Below are positions 50,925-58,441 of a stretch of DNA of 64,000 bases, one piece after another. The DNA lies in the NCBI RefSeq assembly GCF_002368095.1, contig NZ_AP018227.1:3257563-3321562 (forward strand), given 5' to 3'. Each line of letters opens with the position of its first letter. Position 1 is the stretch's first letter. Source of the DNA: Calothrix parasitica NIES-267. GTDB lineage: Bacteria > Cyanobacteriota > Cyanobacteriia > Cyanobacteriales > Nostocaceae. A program made the translations under genes and the position numbers. The notes beneath the pieces were generated by a model. The model searched no databases. It was not told the origin of the DNA and was given only the letters and a program-made list of their open reading frames with translations.

Positions 50925-52121
50925 GTGACAGCACAACCTAGAATAAAACAATGCTCAAAATCAGGGAAAACGACGAAACTAGCAATTGAAGGTGCTGAAA
51001 TACTGACACCTGAAGGCTGGGAAAAAGATGCTACGGTTCTGATTGCGGATGGATGTTTTGTAGATATTACAACAAATCCGGATACCAACGGATACAAAAA
51101 AATCATAGCTGAAGGTATGCAAATATTGCCGGGTATTGTTGATTTGCATGGTGATGCTTTTGAAAGAATGATTTGTCCTCGGAGGGGTGTGAATATTCCT
51201 TTACCAATCGCGATGGTAGAAAATGACCGCAATTTATTAGCTGCTGGTATTACAACTTTCTTTTGTGCGATTACCGATTCCTACGAACCCGGTCTAAGGA
51301 GTCGAGAAACAGCAAGAAGTTTAATTGATTTTATTTGGGGAGATGGAGAGCATCTTTTAAGCTGCAATCATTTAATTCATATCCGACACGAGCTGACAAA
51401 TATTAAAGGACATCAAGAACTCTGTAGCTGGTTGAAAAAAAGACGCATTGATTTCTTATCAATTAACGACCACCTACCACCTATTGAAGATAGAAAAAAA
51501 TGGAGACGACACATCAGTAGTTTACGTCAGCGAGTGACGCTATCTAATCAAGAAATTGTTGATATGCTCGTCGAACTTCAGGAATACCGACTAGAAGGAA
51601 GTTTACAAGTAGAACAGTTAATTGAATTAGCTCATAGCAACAATATTCCCGTTGCTTCCCACGATGACGACTCCGAAGAAAAAGTCGCTTTGAGTCATCA
51701 ACGGAAAATGGCGATCGCCGAATTTCCTGCGAATGTTGATTTAGCTGCTGAAGAACGAAAATTCGGTGCATCGGTATTAATGGGTGCGCCAAATTTATTA
51801 CAAGGTGGTTCTCACTTGGGTTGGATGAGTGTAGCAGAAGCACTTCAAAATGAAGTATTAGATTGTCTTTGTTCGGATTATCATTATCCTTCTTTATTCC
51901 ACGCTCCGTTTAAACTACATTTAGAAGGTTTGATGTCCTTAGAAAAAGCTTGGGAACTAGTATCGAGTCGTCCAGCAGCAGCAATCGGACTCGGCGAGCA
52001 AAAAGGTAAAATAGCACCCGGATACGATGCCGATTTTTTGTTAATTCATCCCGAAAATCCCATTCCTTCATCAATAGCATCCGTTTATGTCAGGGGAAAA
52101 GAAGTAGCAAAATACTCTTGA
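50925..52121 (+). CDS. phnM: PhnM-type alpha-D-ribose 1-methylphosphonate 5-triphosphate diphosphatase
   Basis: 398-residue amidohydrolase of the PhnM family. In the C-P lyase pathway PhnM removes diphosphate from ribose methylphosphonate triphosphate. Signatures: the metal motif VDLHGDAFERMICPRRGV, FFCAITDSYEPGLRSRETAR, the VASHDDDSEEKVALSHQRKM segment and the C-terminal ALQNEVLDCLCSDYHYPSLF. The start is a GTG at 50925. No C-P lyase genes (phnG-L) are in the window; instead a PhnZ-like oxygenase follows after 89 bases, so the enzyme may work in another phosphonate route or as an unlinked part of the lyase pathway. Confidence 0.88.
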   Translation: MTAQPRIKQCSKSGKTTKLAIEGAEILTPEGWEKDATVLIADGCFVDITTNPDTNGYKKIIAEGMQILPGIVDLHGDAFERMICPRRGVNIPLPIAMVENDRNLLAAGITTFFCAITDSYEPGLRSRETARSLIDFIWGDGEHLLSCNHLIHIRHELTNIKGHQELCSWLKKRRIDFLSINDHLPPIEDRKKWRRHISSLRQRVTLSNQEIVDMLVELQEYRLEGSLQVEQLIELAHSNNIPVASHDDDSEEKVALSHQRKMAIAEFPANVDLAAEERKFGASVLMGAPNLLQGGSHLGWMSVAEALQNEVLDCLCSDYHYPSLFHAPFKLHLEGLMSLEKAWELVSSRPAAAIGLGEQKGKIAPGYDADFLLIHPENPIPSSIASVYVRGKEVAKYS

Positions 52122-52210
52122 CATGTACGATGATAAAGGGTAATGGTTAAAGATATAAAAACCAAAATAATAACTTTAAAGTTTAAACTTTGAATTAGTG
52201 AATAACTACT

Positions 52211-52765
52211 ATGGAAATTTCCATTGAAAGCATTATCAATCTGTTTATTGAAAAAGGTTCTCAGATGTATGGGACAGAGGCTGTAACTCAATTAGAACAT
52301 GCTCTACAATGTGCGACTCTAGCTGAAGAGGCTTGTCAAAGTAATGAAATGATAACTGCTTGTTTGCTCCATGATATGGGACATTTGATACATGATTTAG
52401 GCGCTAATCCAACTATTAAAGGTATAGATGACCTACACGAACAGCGAGCTTTGCCAATATTAAGAGAATTATTTGAACCTGCAGTAACAGAACCAATTCG
52501 TCTGCACGTTGCTGCAAAACGCTATTTATGCGCTGTTAGTCCCGATTATTGGGAAAAGCTTTCCAAAGAATCAAAGCGTAGTTTGGAATTACAAGGAGGT
52601 ATATTCTCCTGGGAAACAGCATCTAGATTTATCCGTCAACCTTGCGCTAAACAAGCCGTGCAGTTAAGAATGTACGATGACCAGGCAAAAGTCTCAAACA
52701 AACCAACAGCTTCCCTAAGTCATTTTACACAGTACATGAATGTTTGTTTAACAATTAGCTGTTAG
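52211..52765 (+). CDS. HD-domain phosphonate-degradation oxygenase, PhnZ-like
   Basis: 184-residue HD-domain protein of the phosphonate-degradation type (PhnZ). PhnZ is a mixed-valent di-iron oxygenase that cleaves 2-amino-1-hydroxyethylphosphonate to glycine and phosphate. The metal pattern is present: His30 (TQLEHALQCATL), the HD pair in CLLHDMGHLIHD, further His in DLHEQRALPIL and IRLHVAAKRYLCAV. Tyr20 and Glu23 (MYGTEAV) match by spacing the Tyr and Glu that guard the iron in PhnZ as I recall them. Its PhnY partner is not in the window. The last residues and stop come from a TTAGTGG repeat. Confidence 0.8.
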   Translation: MEISIESIINLFIEKGSQMYGTEAVTQLEHALQCATLAEEACQSNEMITACLLHDMGHLIHDLGANPTIKGIDDLHEQRALPILRELFEPAVTEPIRLHVAAKRYLCAVSPDYWEKLSKESKRSLELQGGIFSWETASRFIRQPCAKQAVQLRMYDDQAKVSNKPTASLSHFTQYMNVCLTISC

Positions 52766-52811
52766 TGGTTAGTGGTTAGTTTTCAATCACTTACCAATCC
52801 CCAATCCCCAA

Positions 52812-53915
52812 TTACCCATTCGCTAAAATCTTCCTTGCCAATTTAATATAAGTCTTCACCGTCTCATAGGGTATTTCTAAATCGATAGCAATATCTTGTA
52901 GTGATTCTCCGCTTTCTCTTCGAGCCAAAATCGTAGCACGTTTTTCACATACAGAAATTGCTCTAGTTCCACCAGTTCGCTTTTGTTTAGACATTAATAT
53001 TTCGGTAACTTCCGCGATTCTTTCAGCGAGTAGTTCTTGAGGTGATATTACCTCGATTTTGTCCGATTCAATTGACCATCCCAATCTGGTTTGTCCCAAG
53101 CCAAATGTGGTTTTATGTCCGGTACCACAATAAGGAGCGAGTTGTCCTAAAGCTCTGAATAACTTTACATACTCCGGTTCCCTCGCTGCATCTTTACCCA
53201 AACCAAATTCGACAGCACCAGTAAACCCAGTTACTAAACCTCTCTTACCACCTGCAACTCTAGTAGTAGAAATTTCATGACGTTGGATAATTACGTTTTC
53301 GTCTACCCATTCCAAAAAAGCATCTTGTTCCACAGGTAAACCAGAAAAATGATTCCAGCGTCGTAGATAGCTGTGAAAAATATTGAAAGGTAACGGTAAA
53401 GGAAAATGATGTTTTTTGCGGCGAAAACTGGTAGGGCTAATATAGCTTAAAGAAAGAGTATTTTTCGGTTTATTTTCTAATAATTGCTGGTAAGTAGTTG
53501 CAGGATGTGCTATTTCCACTGACTGAATTTCCAAAGGTGCGTTACGGAGTTCGATAACTTTGGGTAAATTTTGCAACCAATTAGCCATCCATTCCGCTAA
53601 GCGCGATGATAATGCACATACATACCATTGATAATTGCAATCTGCCGAAAGTTGTAATTTCGTACCGGTACTTAAAAAATTTCCCTGCAAACGAGAGATT
53701 GTAAACGGCTTTTCCGATTCCCCATCATGGAGATGAGCCGATAAATCCGGGTTTGTTTCTCGAACTTGATTCAAAAACCAAGCATGAAGTCCCTTAGCGT
53801 ATTCGGGGAAGATAGTGTAATTACTGGAAGGAACTGCATTAAAAACTAGCCCTACTAACTCAGTGTCCGTTGGTAGAGTGATTTTCGCTGAAGATTTTTT
53901 GCGAGTTCTAGGCAT
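52812..53915 (-). CDS. cas6: CRISPR pre-crRNA endoribonuclease Cas6 with C-terminal HTH
   Basis: 367-residue Cas6, which cuts the CRISPR transcript within repeats to make crRNAs for the type III complex. The two RAMP folds include LVFNAVPSSNYTIFPEYAKG at the N-terminus, a basic SPTSFRRKKHHFPLP segment and the glycine-rich loop CGTGHKTTFGLGQTRLGW. Residues about 318-367 form an added helix-turn-helix (RATILARRESGESLQDIAID, EIPYETVKTYIKLARKILAN), so the protein may also bind DNA or RNA to control its own locus. The stop lies in a GGGTAATTGGGGATT repeat. It is opposite in strand to the effector operon and separated from it by about 3.3 kb. Confidence 0.9.
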   Translation of the reverse strand: MPRTRKKSSAKITLPTDTELVGLVFNAVPSSNYTIFPEYAKGLHAWFLNQVRETNPDLSAHLHDGESEKPFTISRLQGNFLSTGTKLQLSADCNYQWYVCALSSRLAEWMANWLQNLPKVIELRNAPLEIQSVEIAHPATTYQQLLENKPKNTLSLSYISPTSFRRKKHHFPLPLPFNIFHSYLRRWNHFSGLPVEQDAFLEWVDENVIIQRHEISTTRVAGGKRGLVTGFTGAVEFGLGKDAAREPEYVKLFRALGQLAPYCGTGHKTTFGLGQTRLGWSIESDKIEVISPQELLAERIAEVTEILMSKQKRTGGTRAISVCEKRATILARRESGESLQDIAIDLEIPYETVKTYIKLARKILANG

Positions 53916-54043
53916 AAGGGAATTTTACATGATAATGAAACCTCAGCCCTAACCCTTGTTGTTGTTAAGGATAAAACCTCACCCCTAACCCCTCTCCTTG
54001 TCAAGGAGAGGGGAATTTTAATCTAATCCCCTCCTTAATAAGG

Positions 54044-54319
54044 CTACGGTGTACACACAAGTCTTAAAATCCTACCTGGAAGCGGGTTTTGGATTCAGAT
54101 GAAAATAGCTCAAAACCTGTCATTGTTCGCTGTGCGTTAGCGGAGCGTCTCTGAAAGAGATAGCAATCCCAGCATTTTGCGGTTGCTATGTCCTATCGGA
54201 CACGCTCCGCTAACGTCGTTTCTCCACCCTTCGGGAACATCTTCGATGAACGCAATGACGATTTAAGGGGGTTAAAATCCCTGAAACGTATGCAGAGAGT
54301 ACTTGTGTGTACACGGTAG
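54044..54319. mobile_element. 276-bp non-autonomous element with 11-bp target duplication
   Basis: Terminal inverted repeats CTACGGTGTACACACAAGT (left) and, inverted, ACTTGTGTGTACACGGTAG (right; one mismatch) are flanked by the direct repeat CCTTAATAAGG (54033-54043 and 54320-54330). The target lay in a CCCCTCC...GGAGAGGGG palindrome of the common intergenic type. Inside (54119-54259) is a second palindromic repeat, GTCATTGTTCG to CGCAATGAC, related to 37041-37150. No coding frame. An 11-bp duplication fits IS4-type transposases, which is inference. Confidence 0.75.
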
Positions 54320-54371
54320 CCTTAATAAGGAGAGGGGAGATTTAACGCAGTTAAATCGGGGGTGAGGTTCT

Positions 54372-54935
54372 TTAATGATTACCAAGCTCATCAAGAATCC
54401 GCTCCAATTCCACAGTCATGAAATTAACGCAACTCTGCTGATAAATCTTCAACAATTCCCCATAAAACCATAATTTATCTTCCTTACTACCGCTGAAATA
54501 ATCCCATAATTTATCCCCCTTATTCCGATACCCGACCAAAAGACTTCTAGCATTATGTAATTTATCAGCCAGAGATACCAACTTTACAGAATCCGAACCA
54601 TTACGAATGTTTTCAATATAATCAATCTTGCGCTGCTTCCAAGGTGGTTTCGGTGTAATATCAGTTTCCGTACAACCATCAACAATTTCCACCACCGTTT
54701 CACCAAACTTTTGACGAACTTCTTCACGAGTCGCTTTACCTCCTTGGTCTTCAACAGTATCGTGGAGTAAACCAGCTATGGCTTCATCTTCGGTTCCTCC
54801 AGCTTCTAAAATCAAAGCCGATACTGACATTAAATGAGAAATATAAGGGATTTTATCTACTTTTCGAGTTTGCTTTGCGTGTAATTGGGTCGCGTAAATT
54901 AGAGCTTGTTCAAATTTATTTGTTAATTTAGTCAT
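54372..54935 (-). CDS. Small HD-domain phosphohydrolase (MESH1/SpoT-hydrolase-like)
   Basis: 187-residue single HD domain like the hydrolase half of SpoT and animal MESH1, which remove the 3'-diphosphate of (p)ppGpp or act on NADPH. Key residues: HAKQTRKVDKIPYISHLMSV (basic patch and first His), the HD pair in AIAGLLHDTVEDQGG with the ED dipeptide of the hydrolase, and VKLVSLADKLHNARSLL with the second Asp/Asn motif. No synthetase or TGS domain is present. It lies between cas6 and the WYL regulator on the same strand; a link to CRISPR defence is only suggested by place. Confidence 0.82.
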   Translation of the reverse strand: MTKLTNKFEQALIYATQLHAKQTRKVDKIPYISHLMSVSALILEAGGTEDEAIAGLLHDTVEDQGGKATREEVRQKFGETVVEIVDGCTETDITPKPPWKQRKIDYIENIRNGSDSVKLVSLADKLHNARSLLVGYRNKGDKLWDYFSGSKEDKLWFYGELLKIYQQSCVNFMTVELERILDELGNH

Positions 54936-54964
54936 TGGTTAAAAATGATGTTTTCACATTGCTG

Positions 54965-54987
54965 GAGACGTAGCAGTGCTACGTCTC
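54965..54987. repeat. GAGACGT palindrome, copy 5
   Basis: Perfect GAGACGTAGCA/TGCTACGTCTC with one central base, in the short gap between the HD gene and the WYL regulator; identical core to copy 1 at 44727. Confidence 0.85.
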
Positions 54988-55051
54988 TACACAAGTTTCG
55001 TATTTACTACAAAATGTAAATGGATGTAATTCATGGTTTAATTTAGTAAGT

Positions 55052-56410
55052 TCAATAATCCAAATAAAATTTAGCTTCACTGTCAACTTCTTCTATCATT
55101 TCATTTCTCAATTCTACGGGAAGTAAAATTTCACAATTCGGTCTCCACGCTCGCAATCGCATGATGACGTTATTATCGCGCTCTGTTTTATCTTTGTATC
55201 GAATGAATGCTTGGTAATAAGCATCTTCGGGAGAACGATTATCTAAAGTCTCTAATAATAGCTTTTTTTGTTGTGGTTGCTGTATTTGCTGTTTAATTAA
55301 ATTTCTTGTTTCCTGGTAACTTATTTGTTTAAAAGTATCGTGTCTTTCCGTACCTTTAATGTAGCGCTCGGCAAAATCTCGGTCAAATCGTAATGACATT
55401 AATTTTGAAGGTAAATAAAAATCAAATCCCCATGCTTGAGACATTTTCAAAGTTATTTCTGAAGGATTTGGTAATGTTTTTTGTTGATAGCGCTGTTTTA
55501 ATTGCTGGGATATTCCAGAATTTTTCCATTTTAAACTTCTTATTCCTTGAATCCTATCAAGTCGAAAGTTATACCAGTAATTATCGTGTTTGGGATTATC
55601 TCCAAAAGCGCATAAATAAACGGCTCTCTGGACGTAATAAATACATATTGGATAAACAATACAGTCAATCGTATTTTTAATTTTGGCACTATTATAGGTG
55701 ATTTGAATTGGTGGTACTGGTGTCTGCTTCCACAATTCCTTTAATTCCCATTGCCAATTTTCTACTAAGTCTATGGTGCTTTTAGGAATTACATAATCCA
55801 GGTGAACGAAAAACCTTTGTATAGCTGCGATTTCTTGAGAATGATTTTGGGCAATTCCGACTAAATCTTCGTGGAGAAAGTTAAACTCATCAGCAGCAAC
55901 TTTGTTCTGAAAATGTAAAGGATATTCTTGAATTCCGTAATATTTGTGATTTTTATAAACCAGCCATCCCAAGCTTTCTAAAATTTCCAAATCTGCTTGT
56001 AAAGAGCGTCGAGTAACTTTAAACAAACATTGCTCTAGAAATATATTTAACTTTGATTCATCAATACCAACATGAGAAAGAAGGGATTTTTTCCAATTAA
56101 CTTCGATAATTCCGGTTTGAGAATTAAACAACCACTCAGCGGTAGTTTTAGCACAGAGACAATTCACATCATTGTGCTTGGGAACTTTTTCACCTTTGGG
56201 ATGGGTAGAAGTAAAAAATAAATCTCGCCATTGTGCGTATGTAAATCCCGCTTCTAAATCCAAAGGTAGTCGTTTTTCCGGTTCACCATAGAGAGTTTCT
56301 AGCCATACCCATAAACGAATTGAGCGCAACAAATTTTGTTTTAAAGAACCCCGAGCAAACCATTGCAATAGTTCCACATGGGGAGCTTCTTGGAATATTT
56401 CTTCAAACAC
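55052..56410 (-). CDS. CRISPR-associated WYL-domain regulator, TIGR03985 family
   Basis: 452-residue protein of the cyanobacterial TIGR03985 type. The N-terminal part (MFEEIFQEAPHVELLQWFAR, then SIRLWVWLETLYGEPEKRLP) and the winged-helix segment VTRRSLQADLEILESLGWLV precede a WYL-like sensor domain (about 235-330: ITYNSAKIKNTIDCIVYPIC, YYVQRAVYLCAFGDN, FRLDRIQGI). The C-terminus has IMRLRAWRPNCEILLPVELR. WYL regulators bind nucleic acid-type ligands, and a related cyanobacterial protein is known to limit crRNA levels. It is divergent from the csx3-cas10 operon with a CRISPR repeat pair and inverted repeats between them, so it likely controls this locus. Confidence 0.85.
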   Translation of the reverse strand: MFEEIFQEAPHVELLQWFARGSLKQNLLRSIRLWVWLETLYGEPEKRLPLDLEAGFTYAQWRDLFFTSTHPKGEKVPKHNDVNCLCAKTTAEWLFNSQTGIIEVNWKKSLLSHVGIDESKLNIFLEQCLFKVTRRSLQADLEILESLGWLVYKNHKYYGIQEYPLHFQNKVAADEFNFLHEDLVGIAQNHSQEIAAIQRFFVHLDYVIPKSTIDLVENWQWELKELWKQTPVPPIQITYNSAKIKNTIDCIVYPICIYYVQRAVYLCAFGDNPKHDNYWYNFRLDRIQGIRSLKWKNSGISQQLKQRYQQKTLPNPSEITLKMSQAWGFDFYLPSKLMSLRFDRDFAERYIKGTERHDTFKQISYQETRNLIKQQIQQPQQKKLLLETLDNRSPEDAYYQAFIRYKDKTERDNNVIMRLRAWRPNCEILLPVELRNEMIEEVDSEAKFYLDY

Positions 56411-56535
56411 AATTTAATTCTGAAAGTTTTGATAACTCTAGATTAATCTAAGTTGGAAGGGGATTGTTCCAGGTTGGTTCCTAAAAGGGGATAGGGTTAA
56501 GTTTCCCAGATTTGAAGAGAGAAAATAATATTTTT

Positions 56536-56648
56536 TTAAGCGTCCCCGTTGAGGGGAGTTGGTTCGGAAAGAGTTCCAGCAAGTATTGTAAACAATACCA
56601 TTGCTTTGTTTCCATCCCCGCTGAGGGGAGTAGGTTCGGAAAGAGTTC
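56536..56648 (+). CRISPR. Two-repeat CRISPR remnant or mini-array
   Basis: Two copies of a cyanobacterial-type repeat 72 bp apart. Copy 1 (about 56536-56576) and copy 2 (56608-56648) share TCCCCG-TGAGGGGAGT and GGTTCGGAAAGAGTTC, with the CCCC/GGGG hairpin and a GAAAG-type 3' end. Copy 2 begins GTTTCCATCCCC, while the first bases of copy 1 are changed. The spacer-sized interval (about 31-35 bases) holds a perfect palindrome GTATTGT-AA-ACAATAC (56583-56598), unlike a normal spacer. No further repeats are seen in the window, so this is a decayed end of an array or a repurposed regulatory site. The stretch 56411-56535 holds no gene. Confidence 0.65.
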
Positions 56649-56690
56649 AATTCTGGAACCCTTGCACAGCATGGGTTTGGAATACCCCAA

Positions 56691-56825
56691 TCGACACACT
56701 CCGAAAAAATGGAAAAATTTTCCGAGTAAATGTTGATTTTCATCGTCTGAAAGCTTTGCTGGGTAAGCAATCGACACACTACAACGAAGTTATAGGGTTT
56801 TCAAGGTTCTGGCGGAGTGTGTCGA
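56691..56825. promoter_or_regulatory. Repeated TCGACACACT motif, possible operator
   Basis: TCGACACACTCCG at 56691-56703 has a perfect inverted partner CGGAGTGTGTCGA at 56813-56825, and a shorter direct copy AATCGACACACT lies at 56769-56780. They sit between the divergent WYL regulator and the csx3 operon, a natural place for the operator of that regulator. The remaining bases to 57215 hold a decayed family D core (AGAGGGGGTAGAAAA near 57073) and no gene. Confidence 0.4.
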
Positions 56826-57215
56826 TTTTGATGTATCGCAACTCCATAAAGAATCTAAGTGTAATCAAATTCATAGTCAACTACTTAGAAACATATTGAA
56901 ACAATTAAATAGGGGTAAGGAAGTATGGAAGCGGAAATAGGGAATAAATGGTGAATGAAAACCAATTGGAATTAGCATCTTCCAGTGTAGTTTATGATAT
57001 TCTCATCAATCAAAGGTTGGAAGGATGAAAAGACAGATGTTGATTTTGTTGGGTGAACTAAGGGAGGAGGAAGAGGGGGTAGAAAATATTTGTCCAGCAT
57101 TAAAAATTAATGGGATAAAGGATTACTCTCAATCAAAATTTTGATTGTGTAAACACAATAATCTAAGAATAATCTAAATTGACCGACGGAGTAACTTATA
57201 ACTGTTCACTGATAA

Positions 57216-57521
57216 ATGTCTACTTACAACATCGAATTAAACGAAGATACTTTAAATATTAGTTTTGGTGAATCCTCATCAAACGACCAGATTGTCAAAG
57301 ATGCTGCGATTAGGTTGGAAGAAATGGCTAAATCTGGAGAATTACGTGGAGGAAAATTACTGAAAATTACTGGTCCTACTTCGATTCCGGTCGCTTTTGT
57401 TTTAGCTCATAGACTCTGTCATCTTTATGGAGCTATTGGTTGTTATGACCCAAAATTAGGGAAGTATGTGATTTGTGTGACTCATAATCCTGAATATAAT
57501 TTGGGAGAGTTGATTGATTGA
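57216..57521 (+). CDS. csx3: Csx3/Crn3 ring nuclease (stand-alone)
   Basis: 101-residue Csx3. The family degrades the cyclic tetra-adenylate signal made by Cas10 and so switches off the type III response. Conserved parts: GGKLLKITGPTSIPVAFVLA, HRLCHLYGAIGCYDPKLGKY and VICVTHNPEYNLGEL. The histidines at positions 65, 69 and 90 and Asp78 are in place, so it looks active. It heads the effector operon, and its stop overlaps the next start by one base (TGATG). It should form dimers or tetramers, as known Csx3 do. Confidence 0.9.
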   Translation: MSTYNIELNEDTLNISFGESSSNDQIVKDAAIRLEEMAKSGELRGGKLLKITGPTSIPVAFVLAHRLCHLYGAIGCYDPKLGKYVICVTHNPEYNLGELID

Positions 57522-58438
57522 TGACTATTTATCACATAAATCTAGAAGGGGATATTCTAAAAGTCGGATTTGGGGAAACACTTGCTACGGGTGACAAAAT
57601 AGTCCGAGATGTAGTGGTACGGTTGGATGAAATGATAGCTTCGGGGGAGTTACCGGGTGGTGAATTAATCAAAATTAATGGACGAGCTTCGGTTTTGGTG
57701 AGTCAGGTTTTGGGGTTTAAGTTGGGAAAGATATATGATTCTGTTGCATTTTTTGACCCTAAAATTGGCGATAGAGGTTTAGATAGATATGTGATTACTG
57801 TTAGTAAGAATTCTAAATATAAAATTGGGGATATTCTAGATATCAAGAGGGGGGAGAATCCCAATAATATTAAAGTCGCAATTTGTGGATTTGCAAATAC
57901 TGGTAAAACTTGTTTTCGGGAAGGATTAAAACGAGCATTATTAAAAATACCAAATCCTCCAGAGTTTTATATAGTTTCTGGTTGTCCCGATGGGGATGGT
58001 TCGTGGTTTTCGGAAACTGCAAAACACGATGTTGATTTAGCTAGAAATTTGAAATCTGAATATAAAGCTAAGTTTACTGAAGAGTTTGCTCGGTTCAAAG
58101 CGCGAGAATTTCAAAATGTCAAAGAATCAATTTTTATCTTTGATGTGGGAGGAAAAATATCTCCAGAAAATAAAATAATTATGGCAGAAGCTACTCATGT
58201 GGTAATTTTATTTAAGGAAAATAGTGAAATATCAATTTGGGAAAACTTTTGTAAATCTTTGGGTTTGAAAGTGTTAGCGATTATTCTCAGCGATTATCAT
58301 GGTACAGAAGATTTTATTGAATATAAATTACCCTTATTAAAAGGAAGAATTCATTGTTTGGAGCGTGGAGTTGATGCTTCGGGAAGAGAAATGGTGAAGG
58401 AATTGGTGCGGGTTTTAGTAAGTTTGGTGAGGGGGTAA
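57521..58438 (+). CDS. Csx3 domain fused to a P-loop NTPase domain
   Basis: 305 residues. The first about 105 are a second Csx3 domain (VRDVVVRLDEMIASGELPGG, INGRASVLVSQVLGFKLGKI, VAFFDPKIGDRG), but all three histidines of the free copy are replaced (Phe66, Lys70 and Lys96), so it probably cannot cut cyclic oligoadenylate and may instead bind it. A P-loop domain follows: Walker A GFANTGKT at 123-130 and a Walker B/DxxG-like SIFIFDVGGK near 208. Csx3 fused to an AAA-like domain is known from cyanobacterial type III loci; its action is not settled. The ATG at 57521 is used rather than the TTG three bases before. cas10 begins 3 bases after the stop. Confidence 0.87.
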   Translation: MTIYHINLEGDILKVGFGETLATGDKIVRDVVVRLDEMIASGELPGGELIKINGRASVLVSQVLGFKLGKIYDSVAFFDPKIGDRGLDRYVITVSKNSKYKIGDILDIKRGENPNNIKVAICGFANTGKTCFREGLKRALLKIPNPPEFYIVSGCPDGDGSWFSETAKHDVDLARNLKSEYKAKFTEEFARFKAREFQNVKESIFIFDVGGKISPENKIIMAEATHVVILFKENSEISIWENFCKSLGLKVLAIILSDYHGTEDFIEYKLPLLKGRIHCLERGVDASGREMVKELVRVLVSLVRG

Positions 58439-58441
58439 ATT

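Noticed and set aside
56549-56899. Open frames on both strands across the CRISPR repeat region
   Set aside because: They read through the repeats and hairpins, have no ribosome site and translate the repeat in several frames.
57025-57144. 39-codon frame before csx3
   Set aside because: Its middle is the AGAGGGGGTAG core of a family D MITE remnant; it is repeat-derived and has no protein-like pattern.
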